From: AP-15 sp963750195
GTDB taxonomy: Bacteria; Pseudomonadota; Alphaproteobacteria; ATCC43930; CGMCC-115725
DNA length: 64,000 nucleotides
Direction: 5' to 3'
NCBI GenBank assembly: GCA_963750195.1
Contig: CAVVPS010000018.1
Span: 310,001-374,000 of the forward strand
The position numbers and the translations under genes were made by a program. Shown in pieces: positions 41,969 to 51,368 of the stretch. Position 1 is the stretch's first letter, and the number at the start of each line of letters is the position of its first letter. A model generated the notes under the pieces. It saw only the letters and a program-made list of their open reading frames with translations. It was not told the DNA's origin and did not search any database.

Positions 41969-42671
41969 AGATTTGTGGCTGATTGGATTGTTCCTGTTTT
42001 TATATTATCTCAATCCGGGGGTTCGGCACGCCGCTTTATTACCACATGACCGATCACCTGAAATTCTCGCAAGACTATATCTGCATTCTCGGCGCGATCA
42101 ACTCGGCGGGCTGGATCGTCGGCGCGCTGTTCTATCGAAAGCTGCTGAAGGGGATGAGCTCACGGGGGCTCCTCAATTTCAGCATTGTGTTTGGTACGGT
42201 GACGACGGCGGCGTTCCTGCTGCTTTGGAACGAGGTCGCCGCTGCGCTGATCAATTTCTTCAGCGGCGCGGCGGGCATGATCGCCTTTGTCGCTACCCTG
42301 ACCCTGGCCGCCGATTACTGTCCGAAGCGGGCCGAAGGATTCGCCTTTGCCGCCCTGATGTCGTTGCTCAATTTGTCATCGGCTCTGTCCGACAACATCG
42401 GCTCGTTTCTGTACGAACATCCGTTCCACCGTCATCTCGATCCGCTGCTCCTGGTTTCCGCGGGGTCGACTGCGCTGATCCTCGTTCTGGTTCCGCTATT
42501 GCGGCTGGGCGACAAGGAGCCCGGCGCACCCGCCCGCTGAACGCCCATCGTAAAAATGTCAAAGGCGTCGCCGTAACTGTGGGCTTTTGTGTGGAAAGTC
42601 ATAAAAGTGTAAGGTTAACGGGCACGGTCCGGATTTTGCCCGGCTGTCGAACGCACACGGCGGAGGAACAG

Positions 42672-44274
42672 ATGGCTCGTGGGATGACGCGGCGCGAATT
42701 TGCGGCGGGCGTGGGAGGGGCGGCGATCGCGATTTCCGGGATCGGGCGGCGGGCGCGTGCAGCCAGCGATACAACGACTTTGCGCTTTATCGCCCAGTCG
42801 GATCTGCGCGTCCTCGATCCGATTTGGACGACGGCTTACGTCACCCGTAATCACGGCTACATGGTGTTCGACGCGCTGTTTGCGCTCGACGACAAATTCC
42901 AGCCGCATCCGCAGATGGTGGGCGATTACAGCATTTCGCCTGACAAGCTTCTCTACAGCTTCAGCTTGCGCGATGGCCTCAAATTCCACGACGGGCAACC
43001 GGTGCGCGGGCGCGACTGCGTCGCCTCGCTCAAGCGCTGGATGGCGCGCGAACTCGTTCGGGCAGACCCTGGCAAGTGCGGTCGACGAGATGAAAGGGAG
43101 CGACGACAAGAGCTTTACGATCCGGTTGAAAGCACCGTTTCCGCTGCTGATCAACGCGCTCGGTAAGGTGTCCAGCCTGGTGCCCTTTATTATGCCCGAA
43201 CGGCTCGCCCAGACCGATCCTTACAAGCAGATCACCGAAATGGTCGGGTCCGGCCCGTTCAAGTTCGTCGCCTCGGAGTTTCAACCGGGCAACAAGGTCG
43301 TCTACGTCAAGAACACCGACTACGTACCGCGCGCAGAGCCGCCGAGCTGGGCGTCGGGCGGCAAGATCGCCAAAATCGACCGGGTGGAGTGGCTCTACAT
43401 CCCTGATCACGCCACGGCCACAGCAGCGCTGAATGCCGGCGAAGTCGATTGGTGGGAGAATCCGCCGCTCGACCTCGTTCCCGTAATGGCCGCCAACCCC
43501 GACGTCACGGTTGCCGATATCGACCCGCTCGGGATCATGGACATGCTGGTGTTCAACCATCTCTACCCGCCGTTCGACAATCAAAAGATGCGAGAAGCGG
43601 TCTTGGCGGTCGCCGATCAGAAAGATTTCATGGAAGCTGTCGCCGGCGACCCGAAGAATTGGAAGGTTTGCGCCTCGTTCTTCACCTGCGGCACGCCGAT
43701 GGCGAGCGACGCCGACGCGGCGGCGCTGACCGGCAAGCGCGATTTCGACAAAGCCAAAAAGCTGATCGCCGAGGCCGGGTACAAGGGCGAAAAGGTCGTC
43801 GTCCTAGATGCGGTCGATCAGCCGAACGTCCACGGACAGGCGCTGGTCGCCGCCGATTTGCTGAAGAAGCTCGGGCTGAATGTCGAGATCGCGGCCAGCG
43901 ACTGGGGAAATGTCGTCGTCCGTCGTGCGTCGAAAAAGCCGATCGCCGATGGCGGCTGGAATGTCTTCTGCACCGGTTGGTCGGGAGCCGACATGCTTGA
44001 TCCGACGCTAAACCAGGGGTTGCGCAGCAATGGCGACAAGGCGTGGTTCGGATGGCCAAAGGACGACACGATCGAGGCGTTGCGGACCGACTGGGTCAAG
44101 GCGAGCGATTCAGAAGACCGTCAGGAGGTCGCGACCAAGATCCAACGGCGTGCCTTCGAAACCGTGCCCTATGTTCCAACCGGCCTGTACGCGGCCAAGA
44201 CCGCATACCGGAAAAACGTCGAGGGCATCATTCAAGGGCCGGCGATCTTCCAGTGGAACGTCGCGAAGGTGTGA
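42672..44274 (+). pseudogene. family 5 extracellular solute-binding protein (peptide/nickel ABC type), one-base frameshift
   Basis: GGAGG (42662-42666) precedes ATG 42672. The N-terminus MTRREFAAGVGGAAIAISGI is a Tat signal (RR-E-F). Then come LRFIAQSDLRVLDPIWTTAY and LYSFSLRDGLKFHDGQPVRG, the SBP_bac_5 opening. At about 43051 one extra A shifts the frame (ELVRADPG instead of DSFGQTLA). The other frame supplies the rest, from FTIRLKAPFPLLINALGKVS through VGSGPFKFVASEFQPGNKVV to the end QGPAIFQWNVAKV at 44274; a corrected gene has 533 codons. It binds peptides or similar solutes in the periplasm, yet no permease or ATPase genes are adjacent. Either an indel error or an inactive orphan. Confidence 0.82.
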
Positions 44275-44286
44275 GAACCGCAACGA

Positions 44287-46023
44287 CTAAATGTCGGCGT
44301 AGGTGTGGGTTTCGGCGCGGGCGCCGGGGTGGGTGACCGCCCCCTTCTCGGCATCGCCGACGGTCCGCGCATAACGCCACAGGCAGCCCGCCTGGTAGTT
44401 GTTGCGGCGCGGCGTCCACGCCTGACGACGGGCGGCGAGCTCGCCATCGCTCAACGCAACATCGAGCGTGCAGGCCTTGCCATCGAGGGTGATCATGTCG
44501 CCGTCGCGCAATAGGCCGATCGGCCCGCCGACCGCCGCCTCTGGCCCGACATGGCCGACGCAAAAGCCGTGCGTCGCGCCCGAAAAGCGCCCGTCGGTGA
44601 TTAGGGCCACTTTGTCGTCCACGCCCTGGCCGGTCAGCGCCGCCGTGGTCGACAGCATCTCGCGCATCCCCGGCCCGCCGCGCGGCCCCTCGTAGCGGAT
44701 CACCAGCACGTCGCCCAAATTGTATTGACGCTTTTCGACCGCCGCAAAGGCATCCTCCTCGCAGTCGAAGCAGCGCGCCGGCCCGGTGAAGCGGTCGCCG
44801 CTCATGCCGGCAACTTTGACAATCGCCCCTTGTGGCGCGAGGTTGCCTTTCAGCACCATCAGGCCGCCAGTCGGCGAGATCGGCCGTGTGGTCGGCCGTA
44901 CCACGTCCTGACCCGACGGAAACATTACATTGCGCAAATTCTCGGCGATGGTCCTGCCGGTGACGGTCATGCAATCGCCGTGCAAATAGCCCCCGTCGAG
45001 CAATGCCTTCATCAGCACCGGCACGCCGCCGACGTCATGCAAATCCTTCATCACATAGCGACCGCCGGGCTTCAGATCGCCGATATAGGGCGTACGCCTG
45101 CAGATCTCGCCGAAAGCGTGCAGATCGAAATCGATGCCCGCTTCGTTGGCGATAGCCGGCAGGTGCAGCCCGCCATTGGTGGAACCGCCGGCGGCGGCGA
45201 CCACGGTCGCGGCGTTCTCAACCGCCTTCCTGGTGACGATGTCGCGCGGGCGAATGTTTCGCCGCAGCAATTCCATGACCGCCTGACCCGAGGCCTCAGC
45301 GTAGGCGTCGCGCGAGTTGTAGGGCGCCGGGGCGCCGGCCGAGCCGGGCAGCGCCAGGCCGATCGCCTCAGAGACGCAGGCCATCGTGTTGGCGGTGAAG
45401 AGGCCGCCGCAAGAGCCCGCCGAAGGGCAGGCGGCGCATTCGAGCTCGTGCAGTTCCTCGTCGGAAAGCTTGCCGATGCTGTGCGACCCGACCGCCTCGA
45501 ACACGTCGCCGATGGTCACGTCCTTGCCGTGGAAGCGGCCGGGAAGGATCGAGCCGCCATACATGAAGACCGACGGCACGTTGAGGCGCAGCATCGCCAT
45601 CATCAGTCCCGGCAACGATTTATCGCAACCGGCGAGGCCGACGAGAGCGTCATAGCAATGTCCGCGCATCGACAGCTCAACTGAGTTGGCAATGACCTCG
45701 CGACTAACTAGCGACGATTTCATTCCCTCGTGGCCCATCGCGATGCCGTCGGTGACGGTAATCGTGGTGAACTCGCGCGGGGTGCCGGCGCTGGCCGCGA
45801 CCCCCTTTTTCGCCGCCTGTGCCTGGCGCGACAGCGAGATGTTGCACGGCGCCGACTCGTTCCAGGTCGTGGCGACGCCGACCAGCGGCTGGGCGATCTG
45901 CTCATCGGTCAAGCCCATCGAATAGAGAAAGGCGCGGTGCGGCGCCCGCTCGGGTCCGATCGTCACGTGCCGGCTCGGCATGCGCGACTTGTCGATCACG
46001 GGTCGTCGGGCGTCGTCGGGCAT
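44287..46023 (-). CDS. ilvD: dihydroxy-acid dehydratase
   Basis: 578 residues; removes water from 2,3-dihydroxy acids in isoleucine and valine synthesis. The start SRHVTIGPERAPHRAFLYSM and GVATTWNESAPCNISLSRQA carry the first Fe-S cysteine. Others are in LVGLAGCDKSLPGLMMAMLR and AACPSAGSCGGLFTANTMAC. Also visible are TDGIAMGHEGM, AGGSTNGGLHLPAIANEAGI and TDGRFSGATHGFCVGHVGPE. The first two cysteine motifs with the AGC/CPSAGSCGG spacing suggest the enzyme may hold a [2Fe-2S] rather than a [4Fe-4S] cluster. Not clustered with other ilv genes here. Confidence 0.95.
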   Translation of the reverse strand: MPDDARRPVIDKSRMPSRHVTIGPERAPHRAFLYSMGLTDEQIAQPLVGVATTWNESAPCNISLSRQAQAAKKGVAASAGTPREFTTITVTDGIAMGHEGMKSSLVSREVIANSVELSMRGHCYDALVGLAGCDKSLPGLMMAMLRLNVPSVFMYGGSILPGRFHGKDVTIGDVFEAVGSHSIGKLSDEELHELECAACPSAGSCGGLFTANTMACVSEAIGLALPGSAGAPAPYNSRDAYAEASGQAVMELLRRNIRPRDIVTRKAVENAATVVAAAGGSTNGGLHLPAIANEAGIDFDLHAFGEICRRTPYIGDLKPGGRYVMKDLHDVGGVPVLMKALLDGGYLHGDCMTVTGRTIAENLRNVMFPSGQDVVRPTTRPISPTGGLMVLKGNLAPQGAIVKVAGMSGDRFTGPARCFDCEEDAFAAVEKRQYNLGDVLVIRYEGPRGGPGMREMLSTTAALTGQGVDDKVALITDGRFSGATHGFCVGHVGPEAAVGGPIGLLRDGDMITLDGKACTLDVALSDGELAARRQAWTPRRNNYQAGCLWRYARTVGDAEKGAVTHPGARAETHTYADI

Positions 46024-46024
46024 T

Positions 46025-46228
46025 TCAACATCTCCCCGGGCGATGGTCTTGGACGGCGGCCACCGTAGCGATCGGACCCGGGTTGATCAATGCCGCGGGC
46101 GCGACGCCGCTGCCGGGGCTCGCCGCAGCCAGTAAGCTGAAACACCCGACCGCGATTGCCAGGCACATGAGCCAAGCGCCGATCGCGTCGCGATCGCCGA
46201 GCCCGGCATTAGTCGGATGCTCCCACAT
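46025..46228 (-). CDS. short membrane protein, unknown function
   Basis: 67 residues with one hydrophobic stretch (AIGAWLMCLAIAVGCFSLLA, about 16-35) and a Pro/Ala-rich tail. GGAGGCGGG precedes ATG 46228. It ends two bases before ilvD begins and follows the cupredoxin gene, so it may be the last member of the redox cluster. No recognised family; it could be chance reading in a GC-rich gap. Confidence 0.4.
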   Translation of the reverse strand: MWEHPTNAGLGDRDAIGAWLMCLAIAVGCFSLLAAASPGSGVAPAALINPGPIATVAAVQDHRPGRC

Positions 46229-46249
46229 AACCCGCCTCCCGCTCCGCCC

Positions 46250-46654
46250 TTAGGACGCAGGACGGGCAGGTTTGACGACAATCTTGCCCACCATGTACGG
46301 GTGAATTGAGCAGAAATAATGGTAGACCCCGGGGGTCGCGAAGGTATGGGAGAAGCTGTCGTCGGTGTCGAGCGCCGCCGAGGCGAACCTTTTGTGGTCA
46401 TCCTGCACCTTGTGCACTTCGCCATCGTCGTTCTTCCAGGTCACCGTCGTACCGGCGGCGATGGTGAGATCCGGCGGGGCGAACGCGAAGTTGTCGATCT
46501 TGATCGTGACCGCCTTTGCCGCGGCGTCGACCACCGCGCCGCCGGCGGCGCTGAGACTTGGCAGGCCGGCGGCGAGAAGCGCCGTCGTACCAATCGCGCC
46601 GAAGATCAGGGCGAACTGGAGGCGGCGCGGCATCGGGTTCCCGCTCGTTGACAT
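46250..46654 (-). CDS. cupredoxin (plastocyanin/amicyanin-like) domain protein
   Basis: 134 residues. The signal peptide or N-terminal anchor is MPRRLQFALIFGAIGTTALL followed by AAGLPSLSAAGG. The blue-copper fold reads VTIKIDNFAFAPPDLTIAAG, TTVTWKNDDGEVHKVQDD (His ligand) and PGVYHYFCSIHPYMVGKIVV (Cys, His and Met ligands in the C-x2-H-x2-M loop). It is a periplasmic electron carrier. Its gene follows the metallophosphoesterase by 12 bp and stands in a cluster with cytochrome b561. Confidence 0.88.
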   Translation of the reverse strand: MSTSGNPMPRRLQFALIFGAIGTTALLAAGLPSLSAAGGAVVDAAAKAVTIKIDNFAFAPPDLTIAAGTTVTWKNDDGEVHKVQDDHKRFASAALDTDDSFSHTFATPGVYHYFCSIHPYMVGKIVVKPARPAS

Positions 46655-46666
46655 GGTAACTCTCCT

Positions 46667-47641
46667 TCACGCAACGAGCGTGCTGTCGGTCAGCGCCGGC
46701 GCGCCCTTGCTGGCGACGTAATCGACGGTCCTGACGCCGAGGTATTTGCGCAGTTCGCCAGCCGGCACCTGCTTCATCGGGCCGGGAGCGGGGGCGGTCC
46801 CCGGCGCCGGCTGCGGGAAGGCGGTCGAGGCCGCGGTATGGAAGGTCACGTTGCCCTCGACCTTCTGGATGATCTGGTGAATGTGGCCGTTGAGCACAGT
46901 CACCGAGCCGAAGCGCTTCAGATAGCCGAGCGCGCGGCCGGCGTCGGCCGTGCCCCAGCCCCACTTCTCGTAGATCGTCCACATCGGCAGATGGGCGAGA
47001 ACAACGATCGGCGTGCTCGCCGAACGGCCGGCAACGTCCTTCTCCAGCCATTCGAGCTGGTCGTCACCCAGAGTCGCGAGACCGGCGGATTTGAACCCGG
47101 GCTGAAAGTTGAAGACGTTGATCAGCCCGATGAAATGGACGCCGGCCATGTCGAAGCTGTACCAGCCCTTGCCCTGCGTATTCTTGCCGTATCGGGCGAG
47201 ATAGGCCTTGCCGTTGTCGGAGTCGGCCACGTCGTGCTCGCCGGGAATAAAGAAAACCTGCTTGTTCGCTCCCTTGATGACCTGATCGGCAGTGTCCCAC
47301 TGCTCTTCCTTCGACAGGTGGCTGATATCACCGGTGTGGACCAGAAAGGCCGGCTGGGTTGGCATCGCCTTGATCTTGGCGATCGCTTCGCCGAGCGTGG
47401 CAGTCGGGTCGGGGTTCGGCGGCAAATGAAACCCGATATGGCTGTCGCTGATCTGCACAAAGGTCAGATCGCCTTGCGTCGCCTCGGCGGCGGCTGCCGA
47501 GCCCACCAGCCCCAGCGTGCGGGGCACCCCACCGCTCAAGCTCCAGACGACTCCGGTACCCGCCCAGCTCATGCACTTTAATAGACCCCGGCGATTGATG
47601 TTCGCTTGGCCTAGCAACTTGGTCCCGTCATGATCGGCCAT
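46667..47641 (-). CDS. Tat-exported calcineurin-like metallophosphoesterase
   Basis: 324 residues. The Tat signal INRRGLLKCMSWAGTGVVWS is at about 17-36. The metallophosphoesterase motifs are in order: FVQISDSHIGFH (D-x-H), VHTGDISH (GD), FFIPGEHDVADS (GEHD in place of the usual GNHD), VLAHLPMW (H) and NGHIHQI (G-H-x-H). It probably hydrolyses a phosphodiester or phosphomonoester in the periplasm with two metals. The Asn-to-Glu change in the third motif is notable but occurs in some families. Neighbours suggest a role with copper/haem redox proteins. Confidence 0.87.
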   Translation of the reverse strand: MADHDGTKLLGQANINRRGLLKCMSWAGTGVVWSLSGGVPRTLGLVGSAAAAEATQGDLTFVQISDSHIGFHLPPNPDPTATLGEAIAKIKAMPTQPAFLVHTGDISHLSKEEQWDTADQVIKGANKQVFFIPGEHDVADSDNGKAYLARYGKNTQGKGWYSFDMAGVHFIGLINVFNFQPGFKSAGLATLGDDQLEWLEKDVAGRSASTPIVVLAHLPMWTIYEKWGWGTADAGRALGYLKRFGSVTVLNGHIHQIIQKVEGNVTFHTAASTAFPQPAPGTAPAPGPMKQVPAGELRKYLGVRTVDYVASKGAPALTDSTLVA

Positions 47642-47787
47642 CTCTCGTTCTCCTGAATGGCGTGGTGTGTCGCGCCAATCCAGACCGCCATGCTTCGGGG
47701 TTTATTCCCGGACAGATGCATGCTGCCTAGCTGGTTCAGTTCAGCCGATGCCTGAGAGGGATCGTCCGAAGGGTTGTGGAGCGAGGA

Positions 47788-48402
47788 TTAGCGCGGCTGC
47801 CTAGGACCTCGCCTTTCATCGGCGCTACCCTGTGCGTCCCGGCGACTTCTTCCCTGGGGCAGCATGGCCCTGAGCGTGTCGTCACGACGCCAGAAATGGT
47901 GGTAAAGCGCCGCCGCGGCATGAAGCGCGATCATGCCTAGGAGAAGAAATCCGACCGTCGCATGCGCCTCCCCCAGCTGCCTCGCCAGCGGGCGGTCTCG
48001 GCCAATCAGCGCCGGCAGCTGACCTAGGAAAAACAGGTTCACCCGGTCGCCGTAGGCGTTGGTCCATAGCAGCCCGAGGATCGGCTGGGTAAGCAGAAGG
48101 GCGTAGAGTGCATGTTCGCTCCATTGCGCCGCGAGCCGCATCGGCTGTGGCATGTCGGCGGGCCAGTTCGGGAAGCGCGCGAATTGGCGCCAAACGAGCC
48201 GACCGAGCGTTACGACCCATACGGTCACGCCGAACGAGCGATGCAGCTGGATGAGCGCAACGGCCTCCTCCCTGGACGATGCGAACTCGATCGAGAAGGC
48301 GAGTACGAAGATCGTGATGACGAGGAACAGGGTCAGCCAGTGCAGGGTCCGGATCGCCGGGTCGAAAACACGCAGTTCGGAATCGCCATCGCTCCGCACC
48401 AT
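47788..48402 (-). CDS. cytochrome b561 family protein
   Basis: 204 residues with four transmembrane helices: RTLHWLTLFLVITIFVLAFS, SFGVTVWVVTLGRLVWRQFA, HALYALLLTQPILGLLWTNA and AHATVGFLLLGMIALHAAAA. Haem-ligand histidines are in RTLHW, QLHRSFG, EHALYA and GEAHATVG. These proteins pass electrons between the quinone pool and periplasmic carriers, here perhaps to the cupredoxin encoded downstream. C-terminal tail basic and disordered. Gap of 146 bp to the metallophosphoesterase gene. Confidence 0.9.
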   Translation of the reverse strand: MVRSDGDSELRVFDPAIRTLHWLTLFLVITIFVLAFSIEFASSREEAVALIQLHRSFGVTVWVVTLGRLVWRQFARFPNWPADMPQPMRLAAQWSEHALYALLLTQPILGLLWTNAYGDRVNLFFLGQLPALIGRDRPLARQLGEAHATVGFLLLGMIALHAAAALYHHFWRRDDTLRAMLPQGRSRRDAQGSADERRGPRQPR

Positions 48403-48694
48403 CTGGATACCTCATCATCGAGCCCTTGCGGCGTGAGGGAAGATCGGATCAAGCGGCCGTTTATTCCCCGGGCCTTTCGACCGGCGCCGAATTATCAACG
48501 GAAAGGTCCAGCTGACGCGCTGATCGTGCCGCCGGTGATAGCCGCGCGCTTCCACCACTCACTCCGCTTGCCGTGACGGTGTGCTGACGGTGACGTTGGC
48601 CACGCCGGTAAGCCGGCATGAGTTTCGGGGAATTCCCGCTTGCGCACCGGCGATGCGCGCCCCTATCTCCTCCTCGGTTTTGGAGGAGAGGACG

Positions 48695-49036
48695 ATGCGA
48701 TATCTGGGCTTGATCGCGACGCTGCTGATGATTTCCGGCTGCTCCTCGGGGTCGAGCCATTCGGCCACCCTGACCCTCGACAACCCGACCTGGGATCGGG
48801 TCAATGTCCAGGCGGTGATTACCAAGAGCAGCGATTGCGATGACCGGCAGAACGGCTACGTCGCCACCGACAACTTCGTCATGACCAAGGGGCATTCGCA
48901 CGATGTCGTCGCGCCAAACGCCGAAACCATTTGCTGGCGCCATGATCGTGATCCGAACAATCCGGTTGCCGGCGATTGGTCCGGATGGAGCCGCGCCACT
49001 TTATTCCCCGGTCAGACGACCGAGACCGACCTTTAG
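48695..49036 (+). CDS. small putative lipoprotein
   Basis: 113 residues from ATG 48695, with GGAGGAGAGG upstream. The signal MRYLGLIATLLMISG ends at the lipobox ISGC-S. The mature part contains DNPTWDRVNVQAVITKSSDC and VMTKGHSHDVVAPNAETICW-RHDRDPN, with two paired cysteines. The Ser after the lipid cysteine predicts outer-membrane sorting. No named family; similar 'LDNPT-DRVNVE-V' lipoproteins are common in soil alphaproteobacteria. Confidence 0.65.
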   Translation: MRYLGLIATLLMISGCSSGSSHSATLTLDNPTWDRVNVQAVITKSSDCDDRQNGYVATDNFVMTKGHSHDVVAPNAETICWRHDRDPNNPVAGDWSGWSRATLFPGQTTETDL

Positions 49037-49196
49037 CCGTCCCGCGATCGTCAGAACCTCACGGCAAAACGACCGCGCAATCCCTTACGGCTCGCACCGC
49101 GGTGACAGTGGGTTGGCGAGCCGTTATGATTACCGATCCGGCCCCAATGACGGCCGACGATAACCTTTACCAGTCCCTCTAAATCCAAAGGACGCA

Positions 49197-49922
49197 ATGA
49201 TGCTCGATCTCCATTTTTGGCCGACCCCGAATGGCAAGAAAGTCACGATCCTGCTCGAGGAATTGGGTCTCGACTACAATCTCGTCCCGTGCAACATCGG
49301 TCGCGGCGACCAGTTCAAGCCCGAATTTCTGAAGATCAACCCCAACCACCGCATGCCGGTTCTGGTGGACCACAATCCAAAGGGCGGCGGCGCGCCGATC
49401 AGCATCTTCGAGTTGGGCGCCATCATGATGTATCTTGGGGAGAAAGAAGGTCGTTTCTTCCCGCAGGATTTGCGCGGTAAATACGAGGTCACCCAATGGG
49501 TCATCTGGCAGATGGCCAATCAAGGCCCGAAACTCGGCGAGTGCGGCCATTTCCGCCGCGCCGGCCCCGATGCGGGCGACTTGACCTATGCGATCCGCCG
49601 CTTCACCGACGAGGCCAACCGCCTCTACGGTGTCATGAATAACCGTCTCTATGATCGCAAGTATCTGGCCGGAGACGAATACACTATCGCCGACATGATC
49701 TCCTATCCATGGACCGTCGGCTGGGAAGGTCAGGGCCAGGACATCGGCGAGTTCAAACATTTCAAGCGTTGGTTCGACGAGATCGGCAACCGCCCGGCGG
49801 TCAAGCGCGGCATGGAGACCGGCAATAATCTGCGCGTCGACCCCGCCACCCTGACTGCCGCGGAGCGGGAGCAGATGCGCAAGATCATGTACAACCAACG
49901 CGCGATCCCGGCTCCAGCGTAA
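49197..49922 (+). CDS. glutathione S-transferase, YfcG/Nu-like
   Basis: 241 residues, a clear paralogue of the product of 18886-19638, with the same NGKK motif (DLHFWPTPNGKKVTILLEEL), the GGGAPISIFELGAIM loop, QWVIWQMANQGPKLGECGHF and YTIADMISYPWTVGWEGQGQ. AAAGGA precedes the ATGATG start. It is probably a glutathione-dependent disulfide reductase. Stands alone between a lipoprotein gene and repeat DNA. Confidence 0.88.
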   Translation: MMLDLHFWPTPNGKKVTILLEELGLDYNLVPCNIGRGDQFKPEFLKINPNHRMPVLVDHNPKGGGAPISIFELGAIMMYLGEKEGRFFPQDLRGKYEVTQWVIWQMANQGPKLGECGHFRRAGPDAGDLTYAIRRFTDEANRLYGVMNNRLYDRKYLAGDEYTIADMISYPWTVGWEGQGQDIGEFKHFKRWFDEIGNRPAVKRGMETGNNLRVDPATLTAAEREQMRKIMYNQRAIPAPA

Positions 49923-49949
49923 TCAGGATCGGCAAACTCGCCAATTTGC

Positions 49950-50054
49950 GCCTCATCATTACGAGGCGCCCTCAGGCGCGGCCGCAGTCTCGCCGCCGAG
50001 TTCGCACGGCCCGTCGAGATTGCTTCGCTCCGCTCGCAGCGACGCGGATCAGTG
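49950..50054. repeat. intergenic repeat debris
   Basis: Contains GATTGCTTCGCTCCGCTCGC followed by AGCGACGCGGATCAGTGTC, the common 'gattgcttcgctncgctcgc' dispersed repeat of alphaproteobacteria, preceded by the dyad GAGGCGCC-CTCA-GGCGCG. It lies downstream of both the GST gene and the convergent amidohydrolase gene, and probably serves as a bidirectional terminator. Confidence 0.4.
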
Positions 50055-51224
50055 TCATCCGCAAGCAAGTTTCCGCTCGGCCAGCTTGGCAAACAGGCTG
50101 GCGCCGAGCGGCAACGCCGCATCGTTGAAATCGTAGCCGGGGTTGTGGACTTCGCACCCGCCGATGCCGTCGCCGTTGCCGATTTGAATGTAGGCGCCTG
50201 GGCGGCGTTCAAGCATGTAGGAAAAATCTTCCGAGGCCATCACCAATCCACCCTCGCGGTTGACGTTGTCGGCGCCGACCAGATCGGCGGCGACATCGGC
50301 GATAAAGCCAGCCTCGGTTGCGTCGTTAACCAGCGGCGGAAAGATGACGCGGAAATCGAGCTCGGCGGTGGCCCCGAATCCACCCGCCACACCCGAGGCG
50401 ATGCGGCGCATGTTCCGTTCGATCAGCGCCATCGTCTCTTTGCTGAAACAGCGCGCGGTGCCGCCAATTACGGCGCGTTCGGGAATGACGTTGTAGGCCT
50501 CACCAGTGTGGATCTGGGTGACGCTGACGACCGCGGTATCGACTGGCCGGACGTTGCGCGACACAATCGTTTGCAAGGCGATCGCGATATGGCTTGCGGT
50601 GACGACCGGGTCGATCCCGGCTTCCGGTCGGGCGCCATGCGCGCCGCGGCCGGTGATCCCGATGTCGAAATAGGCGCCGCCCGCCATCATCGCGCCGGTG
50701 CGGATCTGAAATTTCCCGACCGCCAGCCCCGGGCGGTTGTGCATACCGAAGATCGCATCACACGGGAAGCGGTCGAACAGGCCGTCTTCGACCATCGCCT
50801 TGCCGCCGCCGAGCCCTTCCTCCGCCGGCTGAAAGATCAGATGCACGGCGCCGTCGAAGTTGCGTGTCTCGGCGAGGTAGCGGGCGGCGCCCAGCAGCAT
50901 TGTCGTGTGGCCGTCATGCCCGCACGCGTGCATGCGCCTGGCGTTCTGCGAGCGATAGGAGAGGTTGGTCGCCTCCTCGATTGGCAGGCAATCCATATCG
51001 GCCCGCAGGCCGATCGAGCGCGGCGAATTGCCGGCCCGCAACCTGCCGACGACACCGGTCTTGCCGATGCCGCGGAACACCTCGCAGCCAAACTCGGCGA
51101 GCTTTTGTGCGACGAGGTCAGAGGTTCGCTGTTCTTCGAACCCGAGTTCGGGATGGGCATGAATATCGTGCCGCCATTCCGTCAAATCGTCGTGAAACTC
51201 GCTGATGCGCTGGATGATCTGCAT
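50055..51224 (-). CDS. M20 family amidohydrolase (M20D, hippurate/IAA-amide hydrolase-like)
   Basis: 389 residues. Start at ATG 51224 (MQIIQRISEFHDDLTEWRHD), preceded by AGGAGC; the open frame continues far upstream but has no homology there. Metal-binding motifs: SIGLRADMDCLPI, NARRMHACGHDGHTTMLLGA, LIFQPAEEGLGGGKAMVEDG and a late LVMASEDFSYML (His/Glu ligands). The dimerisation domain (GGAYFDIGITGRGAHGARPE) is intact. M20D enzymes split N-acyl amino acids, hippurate or indole-acetyl amino acids. Divergent from the CoA transferase gene. Confidence 0.9.
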   Translation of the reverse strand: MQIIQRISEFHDDLTEWRHDIHAHPELGFEEQRTSDLVAQKLAEFGCEVFRGIGKTGVVGRLRAGNSPRSIGLRADMDCLPIEEATNLSYRSQNARRMHACGHDGHTTMLLGAARYLAETRNFDGAVHLIFQPAEEGLGGGKAMVEDGLFDRFPCDAIFGMHNRPGLAVGKFQIRTGAMMAGGAYFDIGITGRGAHGARPEAGIDPVVTASHIAIALQTIVSRNVRPVDTAVVSVTQIHTGEAYNVIPERAVIGGTARCFSKETMALIERNMRRIASGVAGGFGATAELDFRVIFPPLVNDATEAGFIADVAADLVGADNVNREGGLVMASEDFSYMLERRPGAYIQIGNGDGIGGCEVHNPGYDFNDAALPLGASLFAKLAERKLACG

Positions 51225-51368
51225 TGCCTGCTCCTGCCGCATTTCGTGTGGACTGTGGCCGAGGCTACGCTTTCTGGCAATCCGCTGCGCGAGGCGCCGA
51301 ACTGGTTCCCGCGGCTTTATCGGGCGCGCTATAATGACGACAGGAATTTTCCGGGAGGAGTGTGAGCG

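Larger units (their letters stand above)
40317..42540 (+). pseudogene. BT1/folate-biopterin-type MFS transporter, split by an IS5-family element
   Basis: The first 238 residues from TTG 40317 carry helices 1-6 and the BT1 signature LPWIIKPVYGIVSDFVPLFG-YRRKAYL. The gene then runs into the insertion at 41031. After the element it resumes at 41969 with DLWLIGLFLFLYYLNPG. A second lesion follows: GGGGG (about 42016-42020) has one G too many, after which the helices continue FGTPLYYHMTDHLKFSQDYI through SLLNLSSALSDNIGSFLYEH to the stop at 42540. Related proteins carry folates, biopterin or phospholipids. It is inactive here because of the insertion. Confidence 0.8.
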
